Source: Sphaerolaimus hirsutus
Taxonomy: Eukaryota > Nematoda > Chromadorea > Monhysterida > Sphaerolaimidae
Direction: 5' to 3'
DNA length: 64,000 bases
NCBI GenBank assembly: GCA_964036195.1
Contig: OZ038458.1
Span: 9,003,832 to 9,067,831 of the forward strand
Below are positions 1-8,874 of this stretch, one piece after another. Below the pieces are notes generated by a model. It saw only the letters and a list, made by a program, of their open reading frames with translations. It did not search any database and had not been told where the DNA came from. The position numbers and the translations under genes are program-made. Position 1 is the first letter of the stretch. The number at the start of each line of letters is the position of its first letter.

Positions 1-2
1 CG

Positions 3-1316
3 CAAACAATCTTGGACCTCTTCATTTTTGCTTGCTGGAACCCCATTCGATCCCCGGTCGCCCGACCTATTGTCGCGGTCGACCACTTCCGCGCTATCGG
101 TGACGACGGGGGTACAGGATTTATGCCCACACACGACATGGACTTAGCCGGTCATAGGCTTTCGCAAAGGTACCCGCCGAAACAGCTGCGCCAGTCGGCG
201 CTCATTTTTGGCGAGCGTAACCAAAGACCGGCCCTGTTAAACCCTCGCCTGAGTTGGCTAGAGGACGTGGTCGTGACGTACTTGGGCAAGATCCTGTACC
301 GACTTTTAGCAACCGGGTCATCTGTGGAGCGGCAGTGGTGCCTGTCGCCTTTTAATAGGTCGCCGGCGAACGGCGTTGAGTGGTGCGACTGGCTAACGCG
401 CTTGCGAGAGGCCTTTAAATTTTCGGATACGACGCTGCGTGTTCTGTGGCGCCTGCGCGAAATTGTGCCGGGTGTGCTGACTTCCACTTTGGCGAGCTAT
501 CTAGCCGCGGGGAATCAAGCGTCTTTTAAGACGCTGGTAGTACTCTTACCTCGGGTTTTCCAATACGTCAACTGGTTCTTTTTGATGTTGACCAGGTCCG
601 ACGAACCGTCAATGGAGACCATGATGAGTGTGTGCATGCGCACACTGTGGCGCAAACTGAAGTTTGCTAGGCAAGTGACACCGGGGGATGGTAGCCCCCC
701 TAGGCTAGCCATATCGCTGGATTTGAGCCAGGATGGCATTTTTGTAACAACCGATGCCCCTATGAGCACCCTCCGGTGGAAGTTGGCGGCACCACTTTCG
801 CGCGCGCTCCTGGATTACACGCAGTGTTTCCTGGAATGGGTAAATTACACGCGCAATCAACAGCTCGCGAACATTGAGTACAAGCCGCGGCCGCTCCCAT
901 TGCTGAAGGCGCACGTGTATACGCGCGCCACGTTCTTGCTCTGGCAAGGCCCCCCTCCCTATCGCCACGATGAGCCGGAACTAAGACTGAAGAGAAAATT
1001 GTCGGACAACGAGCCTCGTGGTATACCGCGCATTGACCGTGCGGTGTACTACGGTAATGCCCGTGCTCATCTTGAGGCGGTAGGGACCGGCAGGCTTTGC
1101 GACACCACGCCGCTTTTGGACGCGCTGGAACAGTCCTCTAGGGCCAATGTGTATGGGCCATTGCCACTCGCGAACATTGAGGACACGGCCAAGCACCCGC
1201 TTTTGCGCTGGCAACGACCGACTATCCCTTGGTTTAGGCCACCTTCCGAATTCGGGATAACGCACCCCGGAGTTCCACCCAGATGGGTGCTGGATTATTG
1301 GGCAATTATTGGGTAA
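3..1316 (+). CDS. ORF1 of a virus-like/giant element, 5' end outside the window
   Basis: An uninterrupted reading frame runs in from the left edge to a TAA at 1314-1316, so at least 437 codons are present and the true start lies upstream. There is no intron and the composition is GC-rich, unlike the AT-rich host introns further right. I recognise no domain. The protein is rich in Trp, Arg and Leu, with a basic stretch near codon 330. It is followed at once by a second long frame whose open frame overlaps the last 56 bases. The overlap contains three copies of an 11-nt unit, and the frame difference equals two such units, so the two frames may once have been one. Its class (virus-derived or transposon) cannot be settled here. 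Confidence is high that it is coding and nil as to function. Confidence 0.75.
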   Translation, partial: QTILDLFIFACWNPIRSPVARPIVAVDHFRAIGDDGGTGFMPTHDMDLAGHRLSQRYPPKQLRQSALIFGERNQRPALLNPRLSWLEDVVVTYLGKILYRLLATGSSVERQWCLSPFNRSPANGVEWCDWLTRLREAFKFSDTTLRVLWRLREIVPGVLTSTLASYLAAGNQASFKTLVVLLPRVFQYVNWFFLMLTRSDEPSMETMMSVCMRTLWRKLKFARQVTPGDGSPPRLAISLDLSQDGIFVTTDAPMSTLRWKLAAPLSRALLDYTQCFLEWVNYTRNQQLANIEYKPRPLPLLKAHVYTRATFLLWQGPPPYRHDEPELRLKRKLSDNEPRGIPRIDRAVYYGNARAHLEAVGTGRLCDTTPLLDALEQSSRANVYGPLPLANIEDTAKHPLLRWQRPTIPWFRPPSEFGITHPGVPPRWVLDYWAIIG

Positions 1317-1326
1317 TTATTGGGCG
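1294..1326 (+). repeat. Triplicated 11-nt unit at the ORF1/ORF2 junction
   Basis: Three consecutive copies of ATTATTGGG followed by CA, TA and CG lie at 1294-1304, 1305-1315 and 1316-1326. The ORF1 stop codon is made at the junction of units two and three. Two extra 11-nt units change the frame by 22 nt, exactly the offset between the two ORFs. Confidence 0.85.
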
Positions 1327-1329
1327 TTC

Positions 1330-4300
1330 ATGAACCACGGTCGCGGTGCGTGGGATACGGTCGCCGCCTCGGAAGGGGTGTTCTATTTATTGCCGCTGTG
1401 TGCCGGCACCCTCTCCCCGTTGCTGGCCTGCATGCACATCCTAAGACAGGCGCATGCCCCCTCCGCGGACTTTCCGGCCCGCCTCGTGGCCACGGTGAGC
1501 GCCATGGCAAAGGTCGAATGGCTCGATGTCGTTATGGGTAAGGCCAAGATCCCCCGCAGGTGCTGGCTTAGCGCACTGGCAGTGCACTACGGCATCCCGA
1601 CTGTGATGCTGTACTCTGAGAACAGCACGCCCCCGAATGCTTTCAGCATTTACGGGCATGGCACCCAAACCGCTTTGCATTGCCAGTGTGCCGTAGTCGT
1701 GGTGGTGGGTGATGATTGGTACCTGCACGACATCGAGTTTGGACAAGTTCGTTGCGTCTCGCCGCGCGGGCGCTGCACAGGCCTGGTCGAAACGCACATT
1801 CTCGATGAGGCTAACTTGCCTCAGGATACCCTCGAGCGCATTGCCGCCAACCACAGTTCGATCTCGCACTATAGCCGCGGTCAACCCCAGGGGGCCACTG
1901 TCGAGTGGACGGTGTGGACACTGGTGTGCGAGTTGAATAGAATTCATTACGGGTGGGTAGCCCCACCGGAGAATGCACTGTTGTCCACGCTGGCCACTAA
2001 GGCGTGCCCCCTGGAGAAGGCCCTGCGTGATTTGCAAGTGCAGGGAGCGTCCCCCGCCGAAATCCGAGCGCTGAATTACTTTCAAGCGCTGATCATGCAT
2101 GTCGGGCTGGTAGGACCGCGAATCGCGCGGCCGGAACAACCGGCGAACATTGGTGCAGCACCGCTCGGCTCGCCCTTGTGCAACGTTGCGGATGAGACGA
2201 GCCGACTGGCGGTGCTCCTGGTCACCGATTGGTGTCCGCGCGATTTGACGTCCCGCTCGATTGAGCGGAACATGCGCATTTTCCAACCCTATAGCGAGTG
2301 CCCGTTGCCCTCCGGGGTTCCGGCTAAGTCCACCCTCGATAGGATAATTTTTGGCCAACAGCAGGCATGGGACCTCCGCCAGCAATATTTTGGAATGCTA
2401 CTAAGAGCCCCCGCATGCGAGTCCGACGTTCCAGTTCGGTTTGGCGCCTCGGTGCCCTACCAGCTGTCCCGCGCACGGCCGACGCTCTCGTTTGAAGATG
2501 TGTGGAACATGCTGAGCGCCGTAAGGGACCAGGTTGCCCCTGCGGAATTGGATCAGCCCTCCCTGGCGGCCTGCCCCGTACCGGCAAGGTTTGACGTGAT
2601 CCACAACACGGATCAGTGGGTTCAGCGCCTGCGCACCTATGGGGACGCAAATGCGTCGCCCCAGGAGGAAATCCAGTCACGAGAGGCTCGTGACCCTAAC
2701 CCCGTTCGCACTTGGCTTAATAGCTACTTCGACGAGAACGCCACCGTGGAGGACGTTGAGGGGTTCCGGGACGCACGATACTCTTCTGCGCCCAACCGCC
2801 TCGTTGACCCTTTCTTCGACCCGCACACGCGCCCCGTCCAGCGATTAGAGTCGGGTGTGTGTACCTGGGATTTCGGTTTGGTCGAACCCCGCGCTCTGCC
2901 GGGCCCGGATGACCCCCGCCGGCACATCCTCGGCCCTAATGAGTCTGTGGACGAAGGGATGTCCTCGGCCGCCGCTAGTGAAGCGGGACCGTTAGAAATT
3001 GCGCTCCCAATGGAGATTGCTGCCGAGGGGGGGGCGTCCGATGCGGGTGTCTCGGCCGACCACGTCCCGGTCGACTGGCTCCAAGAAGTGGAGGCAGCGA
3101 ACCGGGCCGAGGGCGCCTATAGACTCCGCATCGTACCCCTCCAACCGGTATGCAACCAACTCGCGAAAGAAGTGTCCGAACACGAAATCGATGAGACGAT
3201 TTGTGTTACGGCGAGGACATTGCTTAGCCACGACTACGCAAGAGGGACGGAGAGATTGCAGGCGCTGGGTTTCTCCGGCACGGCGGTGTGGTCCTCTTTC
3301 GGTTTGGTCGAGCCCCTCGAGCCGGAGGCGTACCATGTCCCTGAGGTAGGGGAGGGCCCCTTTGACAACCTCGGCCCGATTCCGGTACGCGACGAGTATG
3401 TTCCTCCAGCCGCCTTTGCTCAACCCGGCGGGGAGATCCAAGTCGCCTCGATTAGACTACCTGAGAACAGTTTTCCCACTTGCGAACAGGCGCTGCGTTG
3501 GTTCCGCGACCACCAGGCGAAATATATCACTTTTGACACGGACTTGGTGCTGGGTATCGAGAATAGCATCCCCTACTTTTACTACAATAGGCCCGTTGAG
3601 GGTCGTGCGATTCACGTTTGGCGCCGGGAGGCTTGGTATCCAATGGCGCAGCGTTGTGAGGACCTGACACCGTCACATGTTGACGCATTGCTAGGGTTGT
3701 TCCAGCAGTACATCGCAGCGACGGTCCGGGGAGTAGATGTCCGCCCATTCTTCAACGTAGAAGAAGAGGAATTGCAACTGGTGAACAATGTGGGCGTCCC
3801 AGTCGCTGGGCCCCTGGACGACCAGCCGGACCACTGGCTGAATAAGGCCTTTGGGGAGGCTGAGCTCGCCCGGCTGCAGGCTATCGCGAGGACACGCGGG
3901 CACTACGACCCAGGTTGGTCCCCGCGGCACCCGTTGAGACGACCCATGAGCGAGTGGCTCCGGCCGGAAGGTACTTATACACCCGGCTGGGAGCGGGTAC
4001 ACGTGCAGAACGTGCCCCTTCCGCTCCGCCCTCTCTATACTGAGATGCTGATGAGTCACAGTTTGGATGAATTCAACTACGTTCCGACGGTGGGGCGCAG
4101 TTTGATTCACTTTCTCGACGAGTTTGAGGACGGCGGACCGGACAAGAATTTTGAAGTGCCGGTCCCGCCGAGTGTTTTCCCCGATCCAGCGCAGGTACGT
4201 CCCACCTTGCCAATAGGTCATAGGTACTTCAGCACTGGGGCAAATTCGTCGCTGACTAGGTGCATCCTCAACTGGTTGACTTCATGGCGCAACCAATGGG

Positions 4301-5526
4301 AGCTCCTGCGGGTGCTCGTACTTTCGAACGAAGAATGGGCGGAGTATTGCGTACGCTTCCCTGGTGCACCGGCAAGCTGGACTAGGTGGCAGGACCAGTT
4401 CCGCCACGAGTCCCTGGACCAGCTGCGGTTGAGGCTACGCGAGACTCAGGACGTGTTCACAAGATTCTTGTTGCGCGCCAAAATTTTGTGCGCCACCAGT
4501 AAGGGATCCTCCGACCTTGTTCTGCAGTCCACTCTGCAGACGGCGCTAGGCCGTTGGCTGGACTTTCGGTTGAATATCCTCCGCCTGCTCGCATTGGACG
4601 ATAGTCGCGGTCTGGTAAGGCCGAGAGTGCACGCAGGCAAGGGTATAATATCGATTGATCGCCACCACGTGTATCTATTCTTCTCCGGAGACAGTCCGCT
4701 GGGGAACTTTTTTCGCGCCCAAATTCCGTTGATGGGTGATTTGCATGTACCGTCATCTGAGCACTTGTATCAAGTTTTGCAGCTGATTTTTAGCGGGGAT
4801 CACGACTTAATTGTACCCCTCCTCCAACACTCCGACCCTGCTGACTGCAAGCGTCAGATGACGGCCTGGCGTAGGGCGGGTACGATCGCCAGGTGGAGAG
4901 TAAGACAGCGGGAGTGGCACGAATGCGGCCTCGCCGTCGCAACCATGCACGCTGTCTTGCGACTCAAATTGGCGACCTGCCCCGCCTATCGAGACGCCCT
5001 GGCCAATAACCCGGATACGGTTTTTATTGAGGCAAGCCCGTATGACCCGTTTTGGGGTATTAGGCAAGGTATGACCAGCCCTGTTCTCTGGACGAACGTA
5101 GAATCGTGGGGTGCCAACTGGTTAGGCCGGTTGCATATGGCAATGGCGGGACAATTGGCCCGTGGGGCTGCCCAACGGCCGTGGCCCGTCCTGAGTCTGA
5201 ACGAATTGGTGGTGTCAATCTTGGCAAAGTGTAAGGGTGCTGTTCAGCGCCCAGCGCCAGTCCGGCCGCTGCCCACTGCCCTGCTGAATGAAATTGCTCG
5301 GTGTGATGCGGTTGGGCGCTACGCCCCTGGCGCCGCCCCGGTGACCATTTTGACCGTTCCTTTTGCTGAAGGCCAAGACCCACGTATATTGACTAAACAG
5401 CAAGTGGCGTTGGGCCAGCGCCCCATTCCGCAGCTCGCAATAATCGAGCGTGAACCCAATGTGCCGCGAGGCGCAAACAAGGCAACTCGCAGGATGCATC
5501 GCCTGCGCCAGGCTCGTACCAAGTAG
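1330..5526 (+). CDS. ORF2: about 1,400-residue protein with C-terminal NADAR domain
   Basis: The frame is open from 1261; the first ATG is at 1330, 14 nt after the ORF1 stop, and TAG is at 5524-5526. Counting codons from 1309, a NADAR (YbiA/RibX-like) domain spans roughly residues 1118-1285. Visible hallmarks are SPLGNFF (about 1129), SSEHLYQ (about 1149), IEASPYDPFWGIR (about 1240) and NWLGRLHMA (about 1270). NADAR proteins are N-glycosidase-type enzymes acting on riboflavin intermediates or removing ADP-ribose from nucleic-acid bases; the substrate here is unknown. The first 1,100 residues are unrecognised. An FGLVEP motif occurs twice, at nt 2872 and 3299. The gene is intron-free and GC-rich. 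A conserved hairpin starts 8 nt after the stop. NADAR assignment is firm; the protein's role is unknown. Confidence 0.85.
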   Translation: MNHGRGAWDTVAASEGVFYLLPLCAGTLSPLLACMHILRQAHAPSADFPARLVATVSAMAKVEWLDVVMGKAKIPRRCWLSALAVHYGIPTVMLYSENSTPPNAFSIYGHGTQTALHCQCAVVVVVGDDWYLHDIEFGQVRCVSPRGRCTGLVETHILDEANLPQDTLERIAANHSSISHYSRGQPQGATVEWTVWTLVCELNRIHYGWVAPPENALLSTLATKACPLEKALRDLQVQGASPAEIRALNYFQALIMHVGLVGPRIARPEQPANIGAAPLGSPLCNVADETSRLAVLLVTDWCPRDLTSRSIERNMRIFQPYSECPLPSGVPAKSTLDRIIFGQQQAWDLRQQYFGMLLRAPACESDVPVRFGASVPYQLSRARPTLSFEDVWNMLSAVRDQVAPAELDQPSLAACPVPARFDVIHNTDQWVQRLRTYGDANASPQEEIQSREARDPNPVRTWLNSYFDENATVEDVEGFRDARYSSAPNRLVDPFFDPHTRPVQRLESGVCTWDFGLVEPRALPGPDDPRRHILGPNESVDEGMSSAAASEAGPLEIALPMEIAAEGGASDAGVSADHVPVDWLQEVEAANRAEGAYRLRIVPLQPVCNQLAKEVSEHEIDETICVTARTLLSHDYARGTERLQALGFSGTAVWSSFGLVEPLEPEAYHVPEVGEGPFDNLGPIPVRDEYVPPAAFAQPGGEIQVASIRLPENSFPTCEQALRWFRDHQAKYITFDTDLVLGIENSIPYFYYNRPVEGRAIHVWRREAWYPMAQRCEDLTPSHVDALLGLFQQYIAATVRGVDVRPFFNVEEEELQLVNNVGVPVAGPLDDQPDHWLNKAFGEAELARLQAIARTRGHYDPGWSPRHPLRRPMSEWLRPEGTYTPGWERVHVQNVPLPLRPLYTEMLMSHSLDEFNYVPTVGRSLIHFLDEFEDGGPDKNFEVPVPPSVFPDPAQVRPTLPIGHRYFSTGANSSLTRCILNWLTSWRNQWELLRVLVLSNEEWAEYCVRFPGAPASWTRWQDQFRHESLDQLRLRLRETQDVFTRFLLRAKILCATSKGSSDLVLQSTLQTALGRWLDFRLNILRLLALDDSRGLVRPRVHAGKGIISIDRHHVYLFFSGDSPLGNFFRAQIPLMGDLHVPSSEHLYQVLQLIFSGDHDLIVPLLQHSDPADCKRQMTAWRRAGTIARWRVRQREWHECGLAVATMHAVLRLKLATCPAYRDALANNPDTVFIEASPYDPFWGIRQGMTSPVLWTNVESWGANWLGRLHMAMAGQLARGAAQRPWPVLSLNELVVSILAKCKGAVQRPAPVRPLPTALLNEIARCDAVGRYAPGAAPVTILTVPFAEGQDPRILTKQQVALGQRPIPQLAIIEREPNVPRGANKATRRMHRLRQARTK

Positions 5527-5533
5527 CACCTAC

Positions 5534-5634
5534 CAGACATAGAGGAGCGCGGTGCATGGGCGTTGGGACTAAAGTGCCAAGCCTACGTCCTTGGGATTGT
5601 CCCGGCGCAAATACACCCAACTCCTCGATGTCTG
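5534..5634 (+). other. Conserved hairpin, copy 1 (after ORF2 stop)
   Basis: The outer stem 5534-5547 pairs with 5621-5634 (13 of 14). The inner stem 5560-5569 pairs fully with 5599-5608, with G-U pairs. The core is TAAAGTG, stem CCAAG/CTTGG and apical loop CCTACGTC (5582-5589), followed by GATT. It lies 8 nt beyond the ORF2 stop codon. Confidence 0.85.
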
Positions 5635-5697
5635 ATCGATTGTATTTTTGGCAACTGTGTTGATGGCAAATGTTATACTTTTATATGAGCTTATTAA

Positions 5698-5746
5698 GCC
5701 GGAGGATTAAAGTCCCAAGCCTACGTCCCTGGGATTATCCAATGGC
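5698..5746 (+). other. Conserved hairpin, copy 2
   Basis: The core is TAAAGTC, CCCAAG, loop CCTACGTC, CCTGGG, ATT. The outer arms GCC...GGAT and ATCC...GGC pair around a 3x3 internal loop. In this subtype the apical stem has one A-C mismatch. Confidence 0.75.
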
Positions 5747-5790
5747 GATGCTAGAATTATTGAAATTTAATTATGCAGTTATCCTTGTCA

Positions 5791-6262
5791 TGGGTTCAGC
5801 GCCTGCGCACCTATGGGGACGCAAATGCGTCGCCCCAGGAGGAAATCCAGTCACGAGAGGCTCGTGACCCTAACCCCGTTCGCACTTGGCTTAATAGCTA
5901 CTTCGACGAGAACGCCACCGTGGAGGACGTTGAGGGGTTCCGGGACGCACGATACTCTTCTGCGCCCAACCGCCTCGTTGACCCTTTCTTCGACCCGCAC
6001 ACGCGCCCCGTCCAGCGATTAGAGTCGGGTGTGTGTACCTGGGATTTCGGTTTGGTCGAACCCCGCGCTCTGCCGGGCCCGGATGACCCCCGCCGGCACA
6101 TCCTCGGCCCTAATGAGTCTGTGGACGAAGGGATGTCCTCGGCCGCCGCTAGTGAAGCGGGACCGTTAGAAATTGCGCTCCCAATGGAGATTGCTGCCGA
6201 GGGGGGGGCGTCCGATGCGGGTGTCTCGGCCGACCACGTCCCGGTCGACTGGCTCCAAGAAG
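5791..6262 (+). pseudogene. Truncated duplicate of the middle of ORF2
   Basis: This is a copy of ORF2 nt 2617-3088, lacking both the N-terminal part and the NADAR domain. The frame runs on both sides into the flanking 3' sequence (open from 5773 to 6399), giving a 208-codon chimeric frame. It has no evident promoter of its own. Because it matches the parent exactly, it could equally be non-functional debris or a very young gene. Confidence 0.85.
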
Positions 6263-6269
6263 CACCTAC

Positions 6270-6370
6270 CAGACATAGAGGAGCGCGGTGCATGGGCGTT
6301 GGGACTAAAGTGCCAAGCCTACGTCCTTGGGATTGTCCCGGCGCAAATACACCCAACTCCTCGATGTCTG
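6270..6370 (+). other. Conserved hairpin, copy 3 (duplicate of copy 1)
   Basis: Exact duplicate of copy 1, created by the 736-bp tandem duplication. Confidence 0.85.
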
Positions 6371-6433
6371 ATCGATTGTATTTTTGGCAACTGTGTTGAT
6401 GGCAAATGTTATACTTTTATATGAGCTTATTAA

Positions 6434-6482
6434 GCCGGAGGATTAAAGTCCCAAGCCTACGTCCCTGGGATTATCCAATGGC
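6434..6482 (+). other. Conserved hairpin, copy 4 (duplicate of copy 2)
   Basis: Exact duplicate of copy 2 at offset 736. Confidence 0.75.
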
Positions 6483-6538
6483 GATGCTAGAATTATTGAA
6501 ATTTAATTATGCAGTTATCCTTGTCATGACGGCGCAAT

Positions 6539-6595
6539 GCGGTGTTGAGGTCTAAAGTGCCAGACCTACGTCTCTGGGATTGCCCCCAGCACTGC
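6539..6595 (+). other. Conserved hairpin, copy 5
   Basis: The apical stem is CCAGA/TCTGG instead of CCAAG/CTTGG: both strands changed and pairing is kept, with the same CCTACGTC loop. Outer arms 6539-6552 and 6582-6595 pair with several G-U wobbles. Confidence 0.82.
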
Positions 6596-6702
6596 GTGGC
6601 GACGTACTGACGAGGTACTGTTATAATGCCTCACACAGTTGTGCAATGTTTCAAAATGCTACTTATCTTTTGAAATAAAAGGGCTCTTTTCTGCGGTGCA
6701 CG

Positions 6703-6783
6703 GGCACTATGATGACTGACTGATGAATTAAAGTCCCAAGCCTACGTCCCTGGGATTATTCTGACGCCAGCCGCATAGTCGCC
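6703..6783 (+). other. Conserved hairpin, copy 6
   Basis: The core is TAAAGTC, CCCAAG, loop CCTACGTC, CCTGGG, flanked by AAT/ATT. The outer arms GGCACTATG (6703-6711) and CATAGTCGCC (6774-6783) pair. An AATAAA lies upstream at 6674-6679. Confidence 0.72.
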
Positions 6784-6823
6784 AGAATTTCACACCCTGA
6801 TTGACAGTTTTATCGTGTAATGT

Positions 6824-6883
6824 GCCGTCGGTGGCTAAAGTGCCAAGCCTACGTCCCTGGGACTGCCACTGGTGACACACGGC
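6824..6883 (+). other. Conserved hairpin, copy 7
   Basis: Core loop CCTACGTC; inner arms GTGGC (6831-6835) and GCCAC (6865-6869); outer arms GCCGT (6824-6828) and ACGGC (6879-6883). Confidence 0.78.
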
Positions 6884-7016
6884 ATGGTACTGCTGGTCTT
6901 TTCAATTCGAGAATCACTCGTTTTCGCCCTTGAATTCCTCCGGCTCTTGCAATTCAACCAAACACTTCGAAACCAGCAACTGTAAGCGTCTGTTTTTCGG
7001 ATACAGTGCCACTTCG

Positions 7017-7083
7017 CAATGCGGTCTGGTGCCTAAAATGCCAAGCCTACGCCCTTGGGATTGTCACCAGCCGTGTAGCGTTG
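7017..7083 (+). other. Conserved hairpin, copy 8
   Basis: Apical stem CCAAG/CTTGG with loop variant CCTACGCC. Arms TGGTG/CACCA and CAATGC/GCGTTG, the latter with one U-G pair. Confidence 0.8.
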
Positions 7084-7270
7084 TGGTACGTAAATGAGTT
7101 CAAATAACCTCAGGAAACAAACTAATTGGTCTCAAGATTTAATAGTCACGCCGCCTGCTTCGTTTGCGATTTTTATTCTTCATTTTTTTGCGCAGTTTTC
7201 GTCATTCCCCTCGCATTTTGGGACTTTTTCCCTTATTCTGCCACTTTTGAGTTGCCACAGTGTCACTTCG

Positions 7271-7337
7271 CAACGCGGTCTGGTGCCTAAAATGCCAAGC
7301 CTACGCCCTTGGGATTGTCACCAGCCGTGTAGCGTTG
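7271..7337 (+). other. Conserved hairpin, copy 9
   Basis: A diverged tandem copy of copy 8. The outer arm is CAACGC/GCGTTG, where copy 8 has CAATGC, so the change turns U-G into C-G. The core is unchanged. Confidence 0.8.
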
Positions 7338-7551
7338 TGGTGCGTAAAATGGGTACAAATATTTTTAGGGAATAAAATGTAATGGTCTCAGGATTAATAG
7401 TTATGCCGTCCGCCGCATTTGCGATTTTATATCCTTCATTTTTGCGCATTTTTCTGCCATTTTTCTCGCACTTTGGGACTTTTTCCCTATTCTTGTCATT
7501 TTGAGCTGCCATTGTTATTTTTGTGCGATGAGTAGTAATTTATAAGGGCGC

Positions 7552-7620
7552 GGTGTGTGTGCGTTGGAACCTAAAGCGCCAAGCCTACGTCCTTGGGGTT
7601 GGTATCGGCACACACACACC
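7552..7620 (+). other. Conserved hairpin, copy 10
   Basis: GGTGTGTGTG pairs with CACACACACC on the outside; GGAACC faces GGTATC inside. Core TAAAGCG, CCAAG, CCTACGTC, CTTGG. Confidence 0.82.
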
Positions 7621-7694
7621 TAACTCTCTCTTTTAAATGAAAGGAAATTTTCCATTTTTGATTGCAACCTTGTATACATTTGTGGTATCACGTC

Positions 7695-7766
7695 TCTGAG
7701 GGCCAGGTTGAAGGGTTAAAGTGCCAAGCCTACGTCCCTGGGACTACCCCATGGCCTGGACCCAGA
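7695..7766 (+). other. Conserved hairpin, copy 11
   Basis: Arms TCTGAGGGCCAGG and CCTGGACCCAGA pair with a small interruption; inner GGGT faces ACCC; core loop CCTACGTC. Confidence 0.8.
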
Positions 7767-8309
7767 GGCAAGGTAAAAATTTGTGTTTCTTCACGCCGCG
7801 TAATTTTGAGTTGTTTTAAATAGTTATACCTCGACCATACTGAGCATCGCTGTAAATAATTATTCTTAGCTTTCTACGCCGCTTTTGTATTTTACCTGTA
7901 TTTAACAAAACCGCGTGGTCACATTGAAGAGGACCCCCGGCTTTACATGTGTATTTAGAAATATCAGGACGGCCCCCGGTCATTGTGTAATTATTTGGGA
8001 CTGGACTCATGGAATTTTGTGCACACAGTTTTTCTTTAAAACTCCAGTGACCTTGAACACTTTCTTTTAAACAGCCACCTGGATAAAGACTTTTTGCTTC
8101 CCACATTTAAAGTAATCACCAATAATTTTTGCTGGTTATGGCTGGGAACAAATTTTTGCAGCCACACAATGGCCATATTAGTGGAAAACAGTTTAGTTCA
8201 ATTTCACTTCAATTTTCATGTTTTTCCAAAATTTTCTCATGTTTTTCTTGAAACTTTAACGGAATATTTTTGCACAGGAAACACTTTTCTGCATCTATCT
8301 TTCTTGACC

Positions 8310-8874
8310 ATGGATCAAAATCTAAATGCTGGCCATACTCATTGCTTGACAATGTCTGTCATGACTGGTTCACCAAATATAAATTTCCATGAATTTATGT
8401 ACCAAGGAGACAACGAAATTGTCATGCGTGTGACCGCTGGAGAAATGCGGCTCACCCAGCCACTTCAACGTGTGCTTGACTGGCAAGACCCCCGTCGCGA
8501 AAAGTGAGAATTTTCATGGGTTCAGTGTAAAATTGTATGCAATGACCAAAATTCCTTTCAGTTTGAGTGAATCTGTCCTTCTGTGGGGGAACACGGCTTT
8601 TGGAAATGACCAGCCACTGTTGGCAGTAACTGGCCATGCGGCACCGATCCAACAATGTCAAATTCATGGCACTGGCATCCCAATGCAAGTACCGGCCCAC
8701 TGCCTACCGAGTAGGGAGCCGTCGATTTCACCAACTGATTTCACTTATGACCCACATCTTTCTGTTGGCCCTCCCGTGCATGTGACCACGCGAGTTATTA
8801 ATCCAACTAGTATTCCTATCACTATTACCCTGGAACAAACTGGCAATTTTGTCGATATTAAGTTACAATTTTGA
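8310..8874 (+). CDS. 168-residue protein, two exons, unrecognised
   Basis: Exons 8310-8503 and 8562-8874 join in phase across a 58-nt GT-AG intron (donor AA/GTGAGA, acceptor CCTTTCAG), giving 168 codons plus stop. The start ATG sits in an excellent context, GACCATGG, which is why I prefer it over an in-frame ATG at 8094. The protein has no recognised domain. Its C-terminal half alternates polar and hydrophobic residues (for example HVTTRVINPTSIPITITLEQ), suggesting a beta-rich fold such as a small capsid-like or lectin-like protein; that is a guess. A conserved hairpin follows about 165 bp after the stop. The gene lies between hairpin copies 11 and 12 and is probably part of the same element. 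Confidence 0.6.

Larger units (their letters stand above)
5527..6528 (+). repeat. 736-bp tandem duplication carrying an ORF2 fragment
   Basis: The 3' flank of ORF2 (5527-5792) recurs at 6263-6528, offset 736, with no difference that I can see. Between the copies lies a 472-bp piece identical to ORF2 positions 2617-3088. The junctions show short shared bases (TGGG on the left, AAG on the right). The unit is therefore an internally deleted gene plus its 3' flank, joined head to tail to the full gene. Identity implies a very recent event or an assembly artefact. Confidence 0.9.
7003..7512 (+). repeat. Diverged 254-bp tandem duplication
   Basis: 7003-7256 and 7257-7512 align over their length with scattered substitutions and small indels. 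The hairpin core is the best conserved part of both units. Confidence 0.75.
6529..8309. other. Non-coding hairpin-rich tract
   Basis: Apart from hairpin copies 5-11 I see no gene. Short frames here (for example 7094-7375) run through the hairpins and differ between the tandem copies, so I do not treat them as coding. Confidence 0.6.

Noticed and set aside
3527..3748. Minus-strand frames opposite ORF2
   Set aside because: Shadows of a GC-rich coding strand.
5582..5589. ACGT in the hairpin loop as a palindromic kissing-loop dimer signal
   Set aside because: Copies 8, 9 and 14 have ACGC instead, which breaks the palindrome, so self-kissing is not conserved.
5560..5608. Hairpin as a known self-cleaving ribozyme (twister, hammerhead, HDV-like)
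   Set aside because: The required conserved strands are missing; only UAA after the first stem is reminiscent of twister.
7094..7375. 93-codon frame on the plus strand
   Set aside because: It runs through hairpin copy 9 and both tandem units; the sister unit does not keep the frame.
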